From Natronohydrobacter sp. (GTDB lineage: Bacteria > Pseudomonadota > Alphaproteobacteria > Rhodobacterales > Rhodobacteraceae): DNA of 58,306 bases. Both the position numbers and the translations under genes were made by a program. A model generated the notes under the pieces. That model searched no databases and was not told the DNA's origin. It worked only from the letters and a program-made list of their open reading frames with translations. The stretch's first letter is position 1, and the number at the start of each line of letters is the position of its first letter. Where the stretch lies: positions 1 through 58,306 of the forward strand of contig JAFIEL010000006.1 in the NCBI GenBank assembly GCA_020832585.1, read 5' to 3'. Below, piece after piece: positions 51,987-58,306 of the stretch.

Positions 51987-53060
51987 TCAGTCTGAATGCG
52001 AGGCGAGATAGGCGATCAGCGCCGCCCGCTCATCCGCGCTGCGCACACCCCGGAAGGACATGCGGTTGCGTGGAATCTTACCTGCCGGGTTTTCGAGGAA
52101 GGCGTCAAGTGCTTCGTCAGTCCAGACAAGGCCCGCTTCCCCGGCTTCTGTCAGGGCAGGCGAGTAGCGGAAACCGTCAACTTGCGCCGCATTGGCCCCG
52201 ACAATCCCGTTCAGTTGCGGCCCGGTGCCATTGCGCGCGCCGTCCCCGATCTGGTGGCAGGTGCGGCACTGACGCCATGCGGCTTCTCCTGCTGCGACGA
52301 GCGCTGGATCGAGAGATGCCATCTGCACCTCCTCCGCAGGTGCATCTGCCTCGGGGGCGGCAGAGGCTTCATCAACCTCCTCGACAACTGCCGATGTGCT
52401 GCCGTCAGAGTAGGTGAAGCGGATCACTGGAAACTCTGGCGTCACGTCAATGTCGGTGGCCCGCGCAGAGATCGAGACCGGTGCGCTGCAATCACTCATG
52501 CAGGGCTCTTGCTGGAAGATCGGCCATTCCACCTCGGCGCGGTCATCAAGATAGAAGCCGCCTTCGTTTGGAAGCCGGATCTCGGTGAAATTCTCGTGGC
52601 TGAGTTCGAAATCATCATCCACCAGACCCGCCGAATAGAGGATATAGGCCGTTATCGCATAAACCTCGTCCGTCTCAAGTGTCTGGGCTGCACCGAACGG
52701 CATCGAGCGGTTGATGTAATCCCAGACGGTCGAAAGATAGGGCCAGTAGGATTCAACTGTCTTGAGCGGGCGTTCTGCAGTCAATGAACCGCGCCCGCCG
52801 ACGATCGCGGGCCAAGCCCCGGCCCCTTCGGCGAAATCCCCATGGCAGACGGCGCAATAATCGATCCAGTAATCTTCGCCATCAAGCACATTGCCGCGCC
52901 CTTCGGGCAGGCCGCGACCATCGGGCATCACCGCCACATCCCAGGCCGCGATTTCCTCGGGCAGGGCCAGTCTGCCAATGCCCAGAGACTCGGCCAGCAC
53001 AGGGCTTGCGATGAGTGTCAGCAGGGCGGTCCCTGCCAGCAGTTTACGACACTTCGACAT
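51987..53060 (-). CDS. soxD: Sulfur dehydrogenase diheme cytochrome subunit SoxD
   Basis: Cytochrome subunit of Sox(CD)2, 357 residues. A signal peptide (about 1-23) is followed by the first heme site C-A-V-C-H near residue 70. The second, C-R-T-C-H, lies near 267, after a Glu/Ala-rich linker (about 225-250). R-M-S-F-R-G near the end is the typical Met ligand region. The start at 53060 has GGGGA 8 bases upstream and overlaps the end of soxC by 17 bases. With SoxC it oxidises the SoxY-bound sulfane sulfur, giving six electrons. Confidence 0.92.
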   Translation of the reverse strand: MSKCRKLLAGTALLTLIASPVLAESLGIGRLALPEEIAAWDVAVMPDGRGLPEGRGNVLDGEDYWIDYCAVCHGDFAEGAGAWPAIVGGRGSLTAERPLKTVESYWPYLSTVWDYINRSMPFGAAQTLETDEVYAITAYILYSAGLVDDDFELSHENFTEIRLPNEGGFYLDDRAEVEWPIFQQEPCMSDCSAPVSISARATDIDVTPEFPVIRFTYSDGSTSAVVEEVDEASAAPEADAPAEEVQMASLDPALVAAGEAAWRQCRTCHQIGDGARNGTGPQLNGIVGANAAQVDGFRYSPALTEAGEAGLVWTDEALDAFLENPAGKIPRNRMSFRGVRSADERAALIAYLASHSD

Positions 53061-54330
53061 TTTCAGCGTCCCCGTTTTCATTGACATACCAGGTCTGGAT
53101 GGCGTTGTTGTGATAGATCGAGTTCAGCCCGCGAATGGCGCGGAGTTGCTCTTTCGTAGGCTGGACATAACCGGTCTCGTCAATCGCGCGCGATTGCACG
53201 AACATCGGCTTTCCGTCCCAGACGTGATCGAGATAGAAGCGCGTCACTGCCTTGTCGCCGGGCTCGGTCCCCAGACGCGCGGTCTGCCAGTTCACGCCCC
53301 CATCAATCGACACATCGACACGCGCGATCTTGCCCAGACCCGACCATGCCAGCCCCGTGATGACCATCGGCCCCGGACCATGCCCGATGGGCATTTGCGG
53401 CGAGGGCGAGGTGACGACGGATTTCGCATGCATGGCCCATGTCCATTTGCGTGCGCGCCCGTCAGGCATCAGGTCGGTGTATTTCGATGTCTCTTCGCGG
53501 CTCTGGACCGGGCCATCCATGACGCCGATGCGGCGCAGCCATTTGACCCAGAGATTGCCCTCCCAGCCCGGCACAACCAGCCGGACAGGATAGCCATGCT
53601 CCATGCGCAGCGCCTCGCCATTGGCGAAAAACGCGATCATGCAGTCATCAAGCGCCTTTTCCATCGGGATCGAGCGGCCGTTCGAGGAGGCATCATGGCC
53701 TTCGACATAGATCCACGACCCTTCGGGTTTGACGCCGGCCTCGTTCAGAAGCGTGCGCAGCGTGACGCCGGTGTATTCCATGTTGTGGATCATGCCATGG
53801 GTGAATTGTGCGCCATTAAGTTGCGCGCCGCCCCATTCCATGCCGCTATTGGCCGCACATTCGCAGAAATGCACGCGCGTTTCGCGCGGCAGGCGCATCA
53901 GATCGCCGAAGGTAAAGACCAGCGGGCGTTCGACCAGCCCGTTGATCATCAGGCGGTATTCATCCTTGCTGATCTCGATGGCACCGGAATGGTGCCGCTC
54001 GAAGGCGCAGCCCTGCGGCGTGATCGTGCCGTCAAGCGCATGAATCGGCGTGAAGTTGATCGAACTGATGGGATCAGCGGTCAGCCATTCCACATTGCGC
54101 CGCACGACGTGATCCTCGAAATGAATCGGCATCCCGTAAGGCGTGGCATCCACCCCTTCGCCCAGAAACGAGGCGAAGGGCTGGACTTCCGTAATCAGCG
54201 GGTCGGGGGTCGAGGCTTTCGCCCCGGCCCCGACCACGGCGCCCCCGGCTGCCAGCCCTGCGGTGCGCAGGAAATCGCGGCGGGAGGGGCCGCGCGGCGT
54301 TTCGGGGGCGTCATTTGTGGTGTCTGACAT
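53044..54330 (-). CDS. soxC: Sulfur dehydrogenase molybdenum subunit SoxC
   Basis: Molybdopterin protein of the sulfite oxidase family, 428 residues. A Tat signal S-R-R-D-F-L-R-T-A (about residue 16) is followed by the sulfite oxidase domain with the Mo-binding Cys in F-C-E-C-A-A-N-S-G. G-Y-P-V-R-L-V-V-P-G-W is also present, and the C-terminal dimer domain carries V-D-V-S-I-D-G-G. Its presence means thiosulfate can be oxidised fully to sulfate without sulfur globules. It sits 30 bases after soxB. Confidence 0.94.
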   Translation of the reverse strand: MSDTTNDAPETPRGPSRRDFLRTAGLAAGGAVVGAGAKASTPDPLITEVQPFASFLGEGVDATPYGMPIHFEDHVVRRNVEWLTADPISSINFTPIHALDGTITPQGCAFERHHSGAIEISKDEYRLMINGLVERPLVFTFGDLMRLPRETRVHFCECAANSGMEWGGAQLNGAQFTHGMIHNMEYTGVTLRTLLNEAGVKPEGSWIYVEGHDASSNGRSIPMEKALDDCMIAFFANGEALRMEHGYPVRLVVPGWEGNLWVKWLRRIGVMDGPVQSREETSKYTDLMPDGRARKWTWAMHAKSVVTSPSPQMPIGHGPGPMVITGLAWSGLGKIARVDVSIDGGVNWQTARLGTEPGDKAVTRFYLDHVWDGKPMFVQSRAIDETGYVQPTKEQLRAIRGLNSIYHNNAIQTWYVNENGDAENVEVS

Positions 54331-54360
54331 GACGACGGTTCCTCTGGTTGTTTTCTTGGG

Positions 54361-56058
54361 TTACAGACCGCTGACCTGAACCGAGGTGTTCGGCTCAAGG
54401 TTCACGCGGCCAATCTTGCGGATATGGTTTTCGACAACGTCCCAGATCTGGGGGCCTTCCGTTTCCGGGTTGACCGAAGCCCAGCCTGCGACGACATAGT
54501 TGCGCGCGGGATCAATCGCCTCGCCGGTGCTGAGAAGCGTCATGTTCGAGATACGCTCGTTGACCGGGGCGGATACATCGACATGATAGCCAAGCCCGCC
54601 GATGCGGACCATGTCGCCGCCCTGCTGGAAATAGGGATCGGGGTTGAAGATGTTGTCGGCCACGTCTTCCAGAACCACCTTCAGGAACTCGCCGGTCATT
54701 TCTGTCCGGTAGCACTGGCCATAGGTCATCGATGTGACGTTATGGATGTCCTCGCGGGTGATCGCATCGCCCGGCAGCAGGCTCGCGCCCCAGCGCACGC
54801 CCGGTGACATGGCGATTTCCGCGTCGCGTTCTTCAATCATCGCTTCGCAGATCAGATCATCCCAGGTGCCGTTGAAATTGCCCCGGCGATACAGAAGCGA
54901 GTCGGTATGACCGATCACTTCCTCAAGCTGGTCCTTGAAGGGCGCGCGCTCGGCGTCGATCAGGGCCGCCATGTCGGCATCGGGGGTGATCACATCGGCG
55001 AAGATCGGGATCAGCTTGTGGCGGAAGCCCATCATCCGCCCGTCGCGCACATCCAGATCCAGACGGGTGACGAACTTGCCGTGGCTGCCAGAGGCGATCA
55101 GCAGCGTTTCGCCCACGATCACGGGTTCGGGCAGGGCGTCATGGGTGTGGCCGGTCAGAACCACGTCAATGCCGGTGACGCGGCTGGCCATCTGGCGGTC
55201 CACATCAAAGCCGTTATGCGACAGAACGACCACCAGTTCGGCCCCCTGCGCGCGCACTTCGTCGACCATTTCCTGCATCCGGCTTTCACGGATGCCGAAG
55301 CTGAAATCGGGGAATTTCCAGCCCGGATTGGCAATCGGCATATAGGGGAAGGCCTGACCGATCACCGCGATCTTCACGCCGCCGCGGTCGAACCATGTGT
55401 AGGGTTCAAACTCTTCCGATGGCTCATTCCATTCATTGTCGAAGATGTTCTGCCCGAGGAAGGGGAAGGGCAGGTCGGCCACGATATCACGCACGCGGTC
55501 TTGCCCGAAGGTCCATTCCCAATGCGAGGTCATCGCCTCGACCCCGAGTTTGTTCATCACATTGACCACATCCTGCCCATCGGTCAGGAAACTGGTCATC
55601 GAGCCGTGCCATGTGTCACCGCCATCCAGCAGAAGCGCATCAGGCCGATCGGCGCGGATGGCTTTTACCACGGTCGCCACGCGGTCCATGCCACCCATGC
55701 GCCCATATGTGCGCCCCAGTGCCTCGAAATCCGGGTAGGTCAGGGCATAGGCGTCGGCGGAACCCGGCGTCAGGTTGAACATCTTGATGAAATCATGTCC
55801 CACGACATGCGGCGGTTTACCTTTCACGCCGCCCACGCCGATATTCCATTCGGGTTCACGGAACCAGATCGGTTTGAGCTGGGCGTGAATATCAGTGATA
55901 TGGATCAGCGAGACATTCCCGAACGTGTCGAAGCTTAGCAGATCATCTTGCGTCAGCGCCTGTTGTGCGGCCAGTTTCGACCAGTTGCCGAAACCGGAAA
56001 TACCGTAAAGCGCAGAGGCCGCGATCGAAGCCTGCAGGAATTCGCGCCGGGATATCAT
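54361..56058 (-). CDS. soxB: Thiosulfohydrolase SoxB
   Basis: Dimanganese enzyme that releases sulfate from the SoxY-thiosulfate adduct, 565 residues. Tat signal S-R-R-E-F-L-Q. Metal motifs are D-I-H-A-Q-L near residue 57, G-G-D-T-W-H-G-S near 128, S-H-N-G-F-D near 270 and G-H-T-H-D near 290. The Y-G-Q-C-Y-R near the C-terminus belongs to the 5'-nucleotidase C domain. The start at 56058 has AAGGAG upstream; a longer open frame reaching 56358 overlaps soxA and is not coding. Confidence 0.95.
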   Translation of the reverse strand: MISRREFLQASIAASALYGISGFGNWSKLAAQQALTQDDLLSFDTFGNVSLIHITDIHAQLKPIWFREPEWNIGVGGVKGKPPHVVGHDFIKMFNLTPGSADAYALTYPDFEALGRTYGRMGGMDRVATVVKAIRADRPDALLLDGGDTWHGSMTSFLTDGQDVVNVMNKLGVEAMTSHWEWTFGQDRVRDIVADLPFPFLGQNIFDNEWNEPSEEFEPYTWFDRGGVKIAVIGQAFPYMPIANPGWKFPDFSFGIRESRMQEMVDEVRAQGAELVVVLSHNGFDVDRQMASRVTGIDVVLTGHTHDALPEPVIVGETLLIASGSHGKFVTRLDLDVRDGRMMGFRHKLIPIFADVITPDADMAALIDAERAPFKDQLEEVIGHTDSLLYRRGNFNGTWDDLICEAMIEERDAEIAMSPGVRWGASLLPGDAITREDIHNVTSMTYGQCYRTEMTGEFLKVVLEDVADNIFNPDPYFQQGGDMVRIGGLGYHVDVSAPVNERISNMTLLSTGEAIDPARNYVVAGWASVNPETEGPQIWDVVENHIRKIGRVNLEPNTSVQVSGL

Positions 56059-56086
56059 GGGGTGTGCTCCTTGACTGAGATGGCGT

Positions 56087-56188
56087 GACTTCGGAGGAAG
56101 AAGTCGCATGCCAATCTGCGAAAGTTTGAATGTTCTTGGGCAAAAAAGAACGCCAGACTGCTGTGGGGCGCCGCACAGGCAGCGCCCC
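56087..56188 (-). promoter_or_regulatory. Stem-loops between soxA and soxB
   Basis: Two hairpins lie in the 139-base gap: 56165-56171 with 56182-56188 (ggggcgc/gcgcccc) and 56087-56092 with 56100-56105 (gacttc/gaagtc). On the transcript strand a run of six T follows the first after roughly 15 bases. They may adjust the soxA:soxB ratio or protect the upstream message. Confidence 0.4.
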
Positions 56189-56197
56189 GTCAGACAG

Positions 56198-57055
56198 TTA
56201 CTGACGCACCGACACGCCCTCGATGGGCAGGCCCAGACCACGCGAGGACACATAGAGTTCCAGCGCGGTGAACTCGGGCGAGCCTTCGCGGAACGTCTCG
56301 CCGCGGGTATCGCGGATACAGCCACGGAAACGCTGATGCAGCGGAACGATGGTCGCATTCTTCAGGCGGTAGGTGGGAAAGCCGTTCGACATGCCTTGCG
56401 ACAAGTGGTCCGCGCGGATCATCCGGCCCCAGTTGTCCTCGTGGCAATTCGCGCAAGACATTTCCAACTGGCCGAAGCGCGTGTAATACATCTCGCGGCC
56501 TTGTTCCCAGAACGGCTCATAGGCGCCATCCATCTGAACAGCGACGGGCATGCCGCGTGATTGCAACGAGATCAGCGACGTCATGTCCTTCATGGGCTCG
56601 CTGTTCCAGCCCCAGGCATCGGCTTCCATACGCTCGGTGCGGCAGTTATTGACATAGTGCTCCAGCGCCCAAAGCTCGCCGTTCTCGTTGATCTTCGGCA
56701 TGACAGCCCGGACACCGGCCATGGATTCCACGTCACCGTGGCAATCCGCGCAGGATTGTCCCGCGCCGCCATCCGCAACGTCCCAACGGTCGCGACCGCG
56801 CTCGGTGAACAGGATACCTGGGTTGTCGAAATCATCCATTTGCAGTGCACGGGTTTCATCCGTGCGGAACAGCCAGCCCGAGTAGATTTCGGGAAACACG
56901 CCGCCCAGATGCTCTGGTGGTGCGGCGCGTGTCGCAAGGTGCAATTCACCTTCGATGATCAGTTCAGCATCGGGATGCGGGTCTGCCTGAGCCATGCCTG
57001 TCAGCATGGCCCCGCAAATGGCCGCAGTGGCCCAAAGCTTGGTGATGGTCTTCAT
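56198..57055 (-). CDS. soxA: Cytochrome c SoxA
   Basis: Catalytic cytochrome of the SoxAX complex that couples thiosulfate to SoxY, 285 residues with a Sec signal (about 1-24). Two C-x-x-C-H sites are visible: C-A-D-C-H near residue 102 and C-A-N-C-H near 202. The active-site Cys lies in R-G-C-I-R-D-T near 245. This is the two-heme form of SoxA. GGAGGAG precedes the start at 57055. It lies between soxZ and soxB. Confidence 0.94.
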   Translation of the reverse strand: MKTITKLWATAAICGAMLTGMAQADPHPDAELIIEGELHLATRAAPPEHLGGVFPEIYSGWLFRTDETRALQMDDFDNPGILFTERGRDRWDVADGGAGQSCADCHGDVESMAGVRAVMPKINENGELWALEHYVNNCRTERMEADAWGWNSEPMKDMTSLISLQSRGMPVAVQMDGAYEPFWEQGREMYYTRFGQLEMSCANCHEDNWGRMIRADHLSQGMSNGFPTYRLKNATIVPLHQRFRGCIRDTRGETFREGSPEFTALELYVSSRGLGLPIEGVSVRQ

Positions 57056-57093
57056 GCGTTGTCTCCTCCCAGACTGGCTGCGACCTTGGATAC

Positions 57094-57420
57094 TCAACCG
57101 ACTTCGAAAGCCTGGGTCTCCGAATAGACCGAGCCATCATCGTCGTACCATGTGAAGACGAAATCAGCCGACTCCTCGACCTTCACATCGAATTCAACGT
57201 AGGGGTTGGCCGAGATGGCCGGATGCATTTCCATATCAACAACCATCTTGCCACCATATTCACAGGTGAAACGGTTGATGATCTGGCGCGGAATCGTGTT
57301 GCCGGAACCGTCACGGCGCGTGCCGGTTTCCATGTTGTGGCTGATCAGCGTCTTCACTTCCACGACGTCGCCGGCTTTGGCGGAACGTGGCAGGCGGATG
57401 CGGGGTCTGACGTCAGACAT
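57094..57420 (-). CDS. soxZ: Sulfur carrier partner SoxZ
   Basis: Partner of SoxY, 108 residues of Ig-like fold without its own signal peptide; it is exported with SoxY. Family marks are R-I-R-L-P, K-T-L-I-S-H-N-M-E-T-G-T-R and W-Y-D-D-D-G. It is 45 bases downstream of soxY in the same direction and 38 bases before soxA. Confidence 0.95.
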   Translation of the reverse strand: MSDVRPRIRLPRSAKAGDVVEVKTLISHNMETGTRRDGSGNTIPRQIINRFTCEYGGKMVVDMEMHPAISANPYVEFDVKVEESADFVFTWYDDDGSVYSETQAFEVG

Positions 57421-57465
57421 GGGATGTCTCCTAGATTGGATGTTGGAAGGTCAGGGCAGGCCGGA

Positions 57466-57882
57466 TCAGCCGCCGCAGCCACCGATTGTCACTTTCACTT
57501 CGACTGCGCCGCGCGCGTAGCTGCCATCGGCCAGTTTGGCGATCGCGATGACATCCTGCGTGCCGCCAAGGCGGATACGGGTTGCCGCGCGCGAGGTGCC
57601 GGCCCCTTCGCCGAAATTGAACGTGGCAACGCCCGGTGTCGGGTTGCCAGCGGCCAGCATCAGGATCGATACAGCGCCAGCGGCCTCGACCTCGATCGGC
57701 ACAGTGTTGCCGTTCTCGGCAATCTCGGGGGCGTTGATCGTGACGCCGCCATCAGCCACGGCAGCACCACCTGTGAATGCAGAAATCGCATCGTCAACAG
57801 CCGAGGCGCTCGCCACGCCCGGAACCATTGCGACAGCGGCCACGCCAAGGCCAAGTGCCATGGTATCGCGTCTTGTCAGCAT
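57466..57882 (-). CDS. soxY: Sulfur carrier protein SoxY
   Basis: Periplasmic carrier of 138 residues. A Tat-type signal (T-R-R-D-T-M-A-L, cleavage near A-S-A) is followed by a beta-sandwich and the flexible C-terminal arm I-G-G-C-G-G. All intermediates of thiosulfate oxidation hang on that Cys. SoxZ carries no signal, so this one exports the pair. Confidence 0.95.
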   Translation of the reverse strand: MLTRRDTMALGLGVAAVAMVPGVASASAVDDAISAFTGGAAVADGGVTINAPEIAENGNTVPIEVEAAGAVSILMLAAGNPTPGVATFNFGEGAGTSRAATRIRLGGTQDVIAIAKLADGSYARGAVEVKVTIGGCGG

Positions 57883-57941
57883 GTTGTCATCCTCTCATAT
57901 ACTTGCGTTTCAGGTCTCTGTCCCAGTCGTGGCCTTTCGGC

Positions 57942-58306
57942 TTACCAATCGGTCAGCGTCATCAAATAGGCTACGATATCTTCAATCTCCTGTGCTGACA
58001 GCAATGTGGAGAAGGTATCGGGGTCAGGGGCATTGCCCGTATAGGCGTTGCCCGGACGGATATAATCCGCCGGATTGTCGTTGTAGAAAACCGGCATCAT
58101 CGATTCGGGGAACACGCGCTTGGCATTCGCCACAATCCCGCGCAGTTCGGCCTCGCTCCAGCGGGCGCCTGCGCCGTCGAGCGGCGGGGCAATATTACCC
58201 TGGAAATCATGTTCGGGCTGGGCCGAATTCACGTGACAGGACAGGCAGTTCCCGATGGACCGGCTGGCGAGGGCATTCGCGCCTGCGACGGGATCGCCCG
58301 GAGCGC
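57942..58306 (-). CDS. soxX: Cytochrome c SoxX (start beyond window)
   Basis: C-terminal part of the small monoheme cytochrome that binds SoxA, cut by the window end. The heme site C-L-S-C-H is encoded at about 58231-58245, and the Met ligand region is S-M-M-P-V-F-Y near the middle. The end reads V-A-Y-L-M-T-L-T. The reading frame stays open to base 58306, so the start and signal peptide lie outside. As the first visible gene of the cluster it stands 59 bases before soxY. Confidence 0.92.
   Translation of the reverse strand, partial: APGDPVAGANALASRSIGNCLSCHVNSAQPEHDFQGNIAPPLDGAGARWSEAELRGIVANAKRVFPESMMPVFYNDNPADYIRPGNAYTGNAPDPDTFSTLLSAQEIEDIVAYLMTLTDW

Noticed and set aside
52891-54327. Plus-strand frame of 478 codons over soxD/soxC
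   Set aside because: Same reason; it has no family resemblance and runs opposite the SoxC molybdenum domain.
56059-56358. N-terminal extension of soxB reaching into soxA
   Set aside because: The Tat signal at 56058 with AAGGAG marks the real start, and the extension overlaps the soxA coding sequence.

Overview
The window is a chromosomal segment of a GC-rich alphaproteobacterium. It most likely comes from the Rhodobacteraceae/Paracoccaceae (Roseobacter-Rhodobacter group). The grounds are gene order and family content: a DivL-like PAS protein next to tsaE and addB-addA, hslVU, a soxXYZABCDEF cluster in the order known from Paracoccus, a BcsN-type cellulose operon, a CsgH-type curli set, a GTTC-N7-GTTC LexA box and a TTAA-N7-TTAA CtrA box. 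I saw no IS element, prophage, CRISPR array, rRNA or tRNA that I could support. Genus and species cannot be read from the window.

Layout. (1) 1-7.1 kb: a two-gene acetate-type sodium:solute symporter (the first gene is cut by the window edge), then a CBS/cNMP/DUF294 regulator, a small membrane protein, a single-domain response regulator and a membrane sensor fused to a DEDDh exonuclease. (2) 7.2-20.4 kb: mostly housekeeping genes: divL-like, tsaE, addB, addA, trxA, hslV, hslU, sufT-like, sufA-like, tpiA and a rhomboid protease. (3) 20.4-24.6 kb: an ExoY-type sugar transferase, an ExeA-type ATPase, a glyoxalase, thyA-folA and an HPF-like protein. (4) 25.0-34.6 kb: a biofilm-matrix island, with bcsN-bcsA-bcsB-bcsZ-TPR (cellulose) followed directly by two curlin-repeat genes around csgH. 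(5) 34.6-39.0 kb: an MsbA-type ABC exporter, an SOS-type imuB and accA. (6) 39.2-45.5 kb: a TPR/P-loop kinase-like protein divergent from a coupled pair, a sulfotransferase and a 1444-residue glycosyltransferase. (7) 45.5-49.7 kb: split MnmC activities (FAD oxidoreductase and mnmD), an EamA transporter and a membrane-anchored spermidine-synthase-like protein. (8) 49.8-58.3 kb, minus strand: soxX (cut by the window edge), Y, Z, A, B, C, D, E, F for complete thiosulfate oxidation.

The strongest candidate for something undescribed is region 6. The giant protein at 41168-45502 reads as a galectin-like N-terminus, a long helical middle, a GT31-like domain with a K-x-DDD-x-F motif and a GT2-type domain. 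Galectin plus GT31 is an architecture I know from plant and animal galactosyltransferases. Its translational coupling to a sulfotransferase suggests synthesis of a sulfated surface glycan. Other points of interest are a coiled-coil insertion with foreign base composition in the symporter, a kinase-dead-looking sensor fused to an exonuclease, a perfect CtrA box in front of a DivL-like protein that lacks its kinase module, an orphan imuB under a LexA box, cellulose and curli genes side by side with palindromic sites upstream, and a short intergenic element present at two places after terminator-like hairpins.
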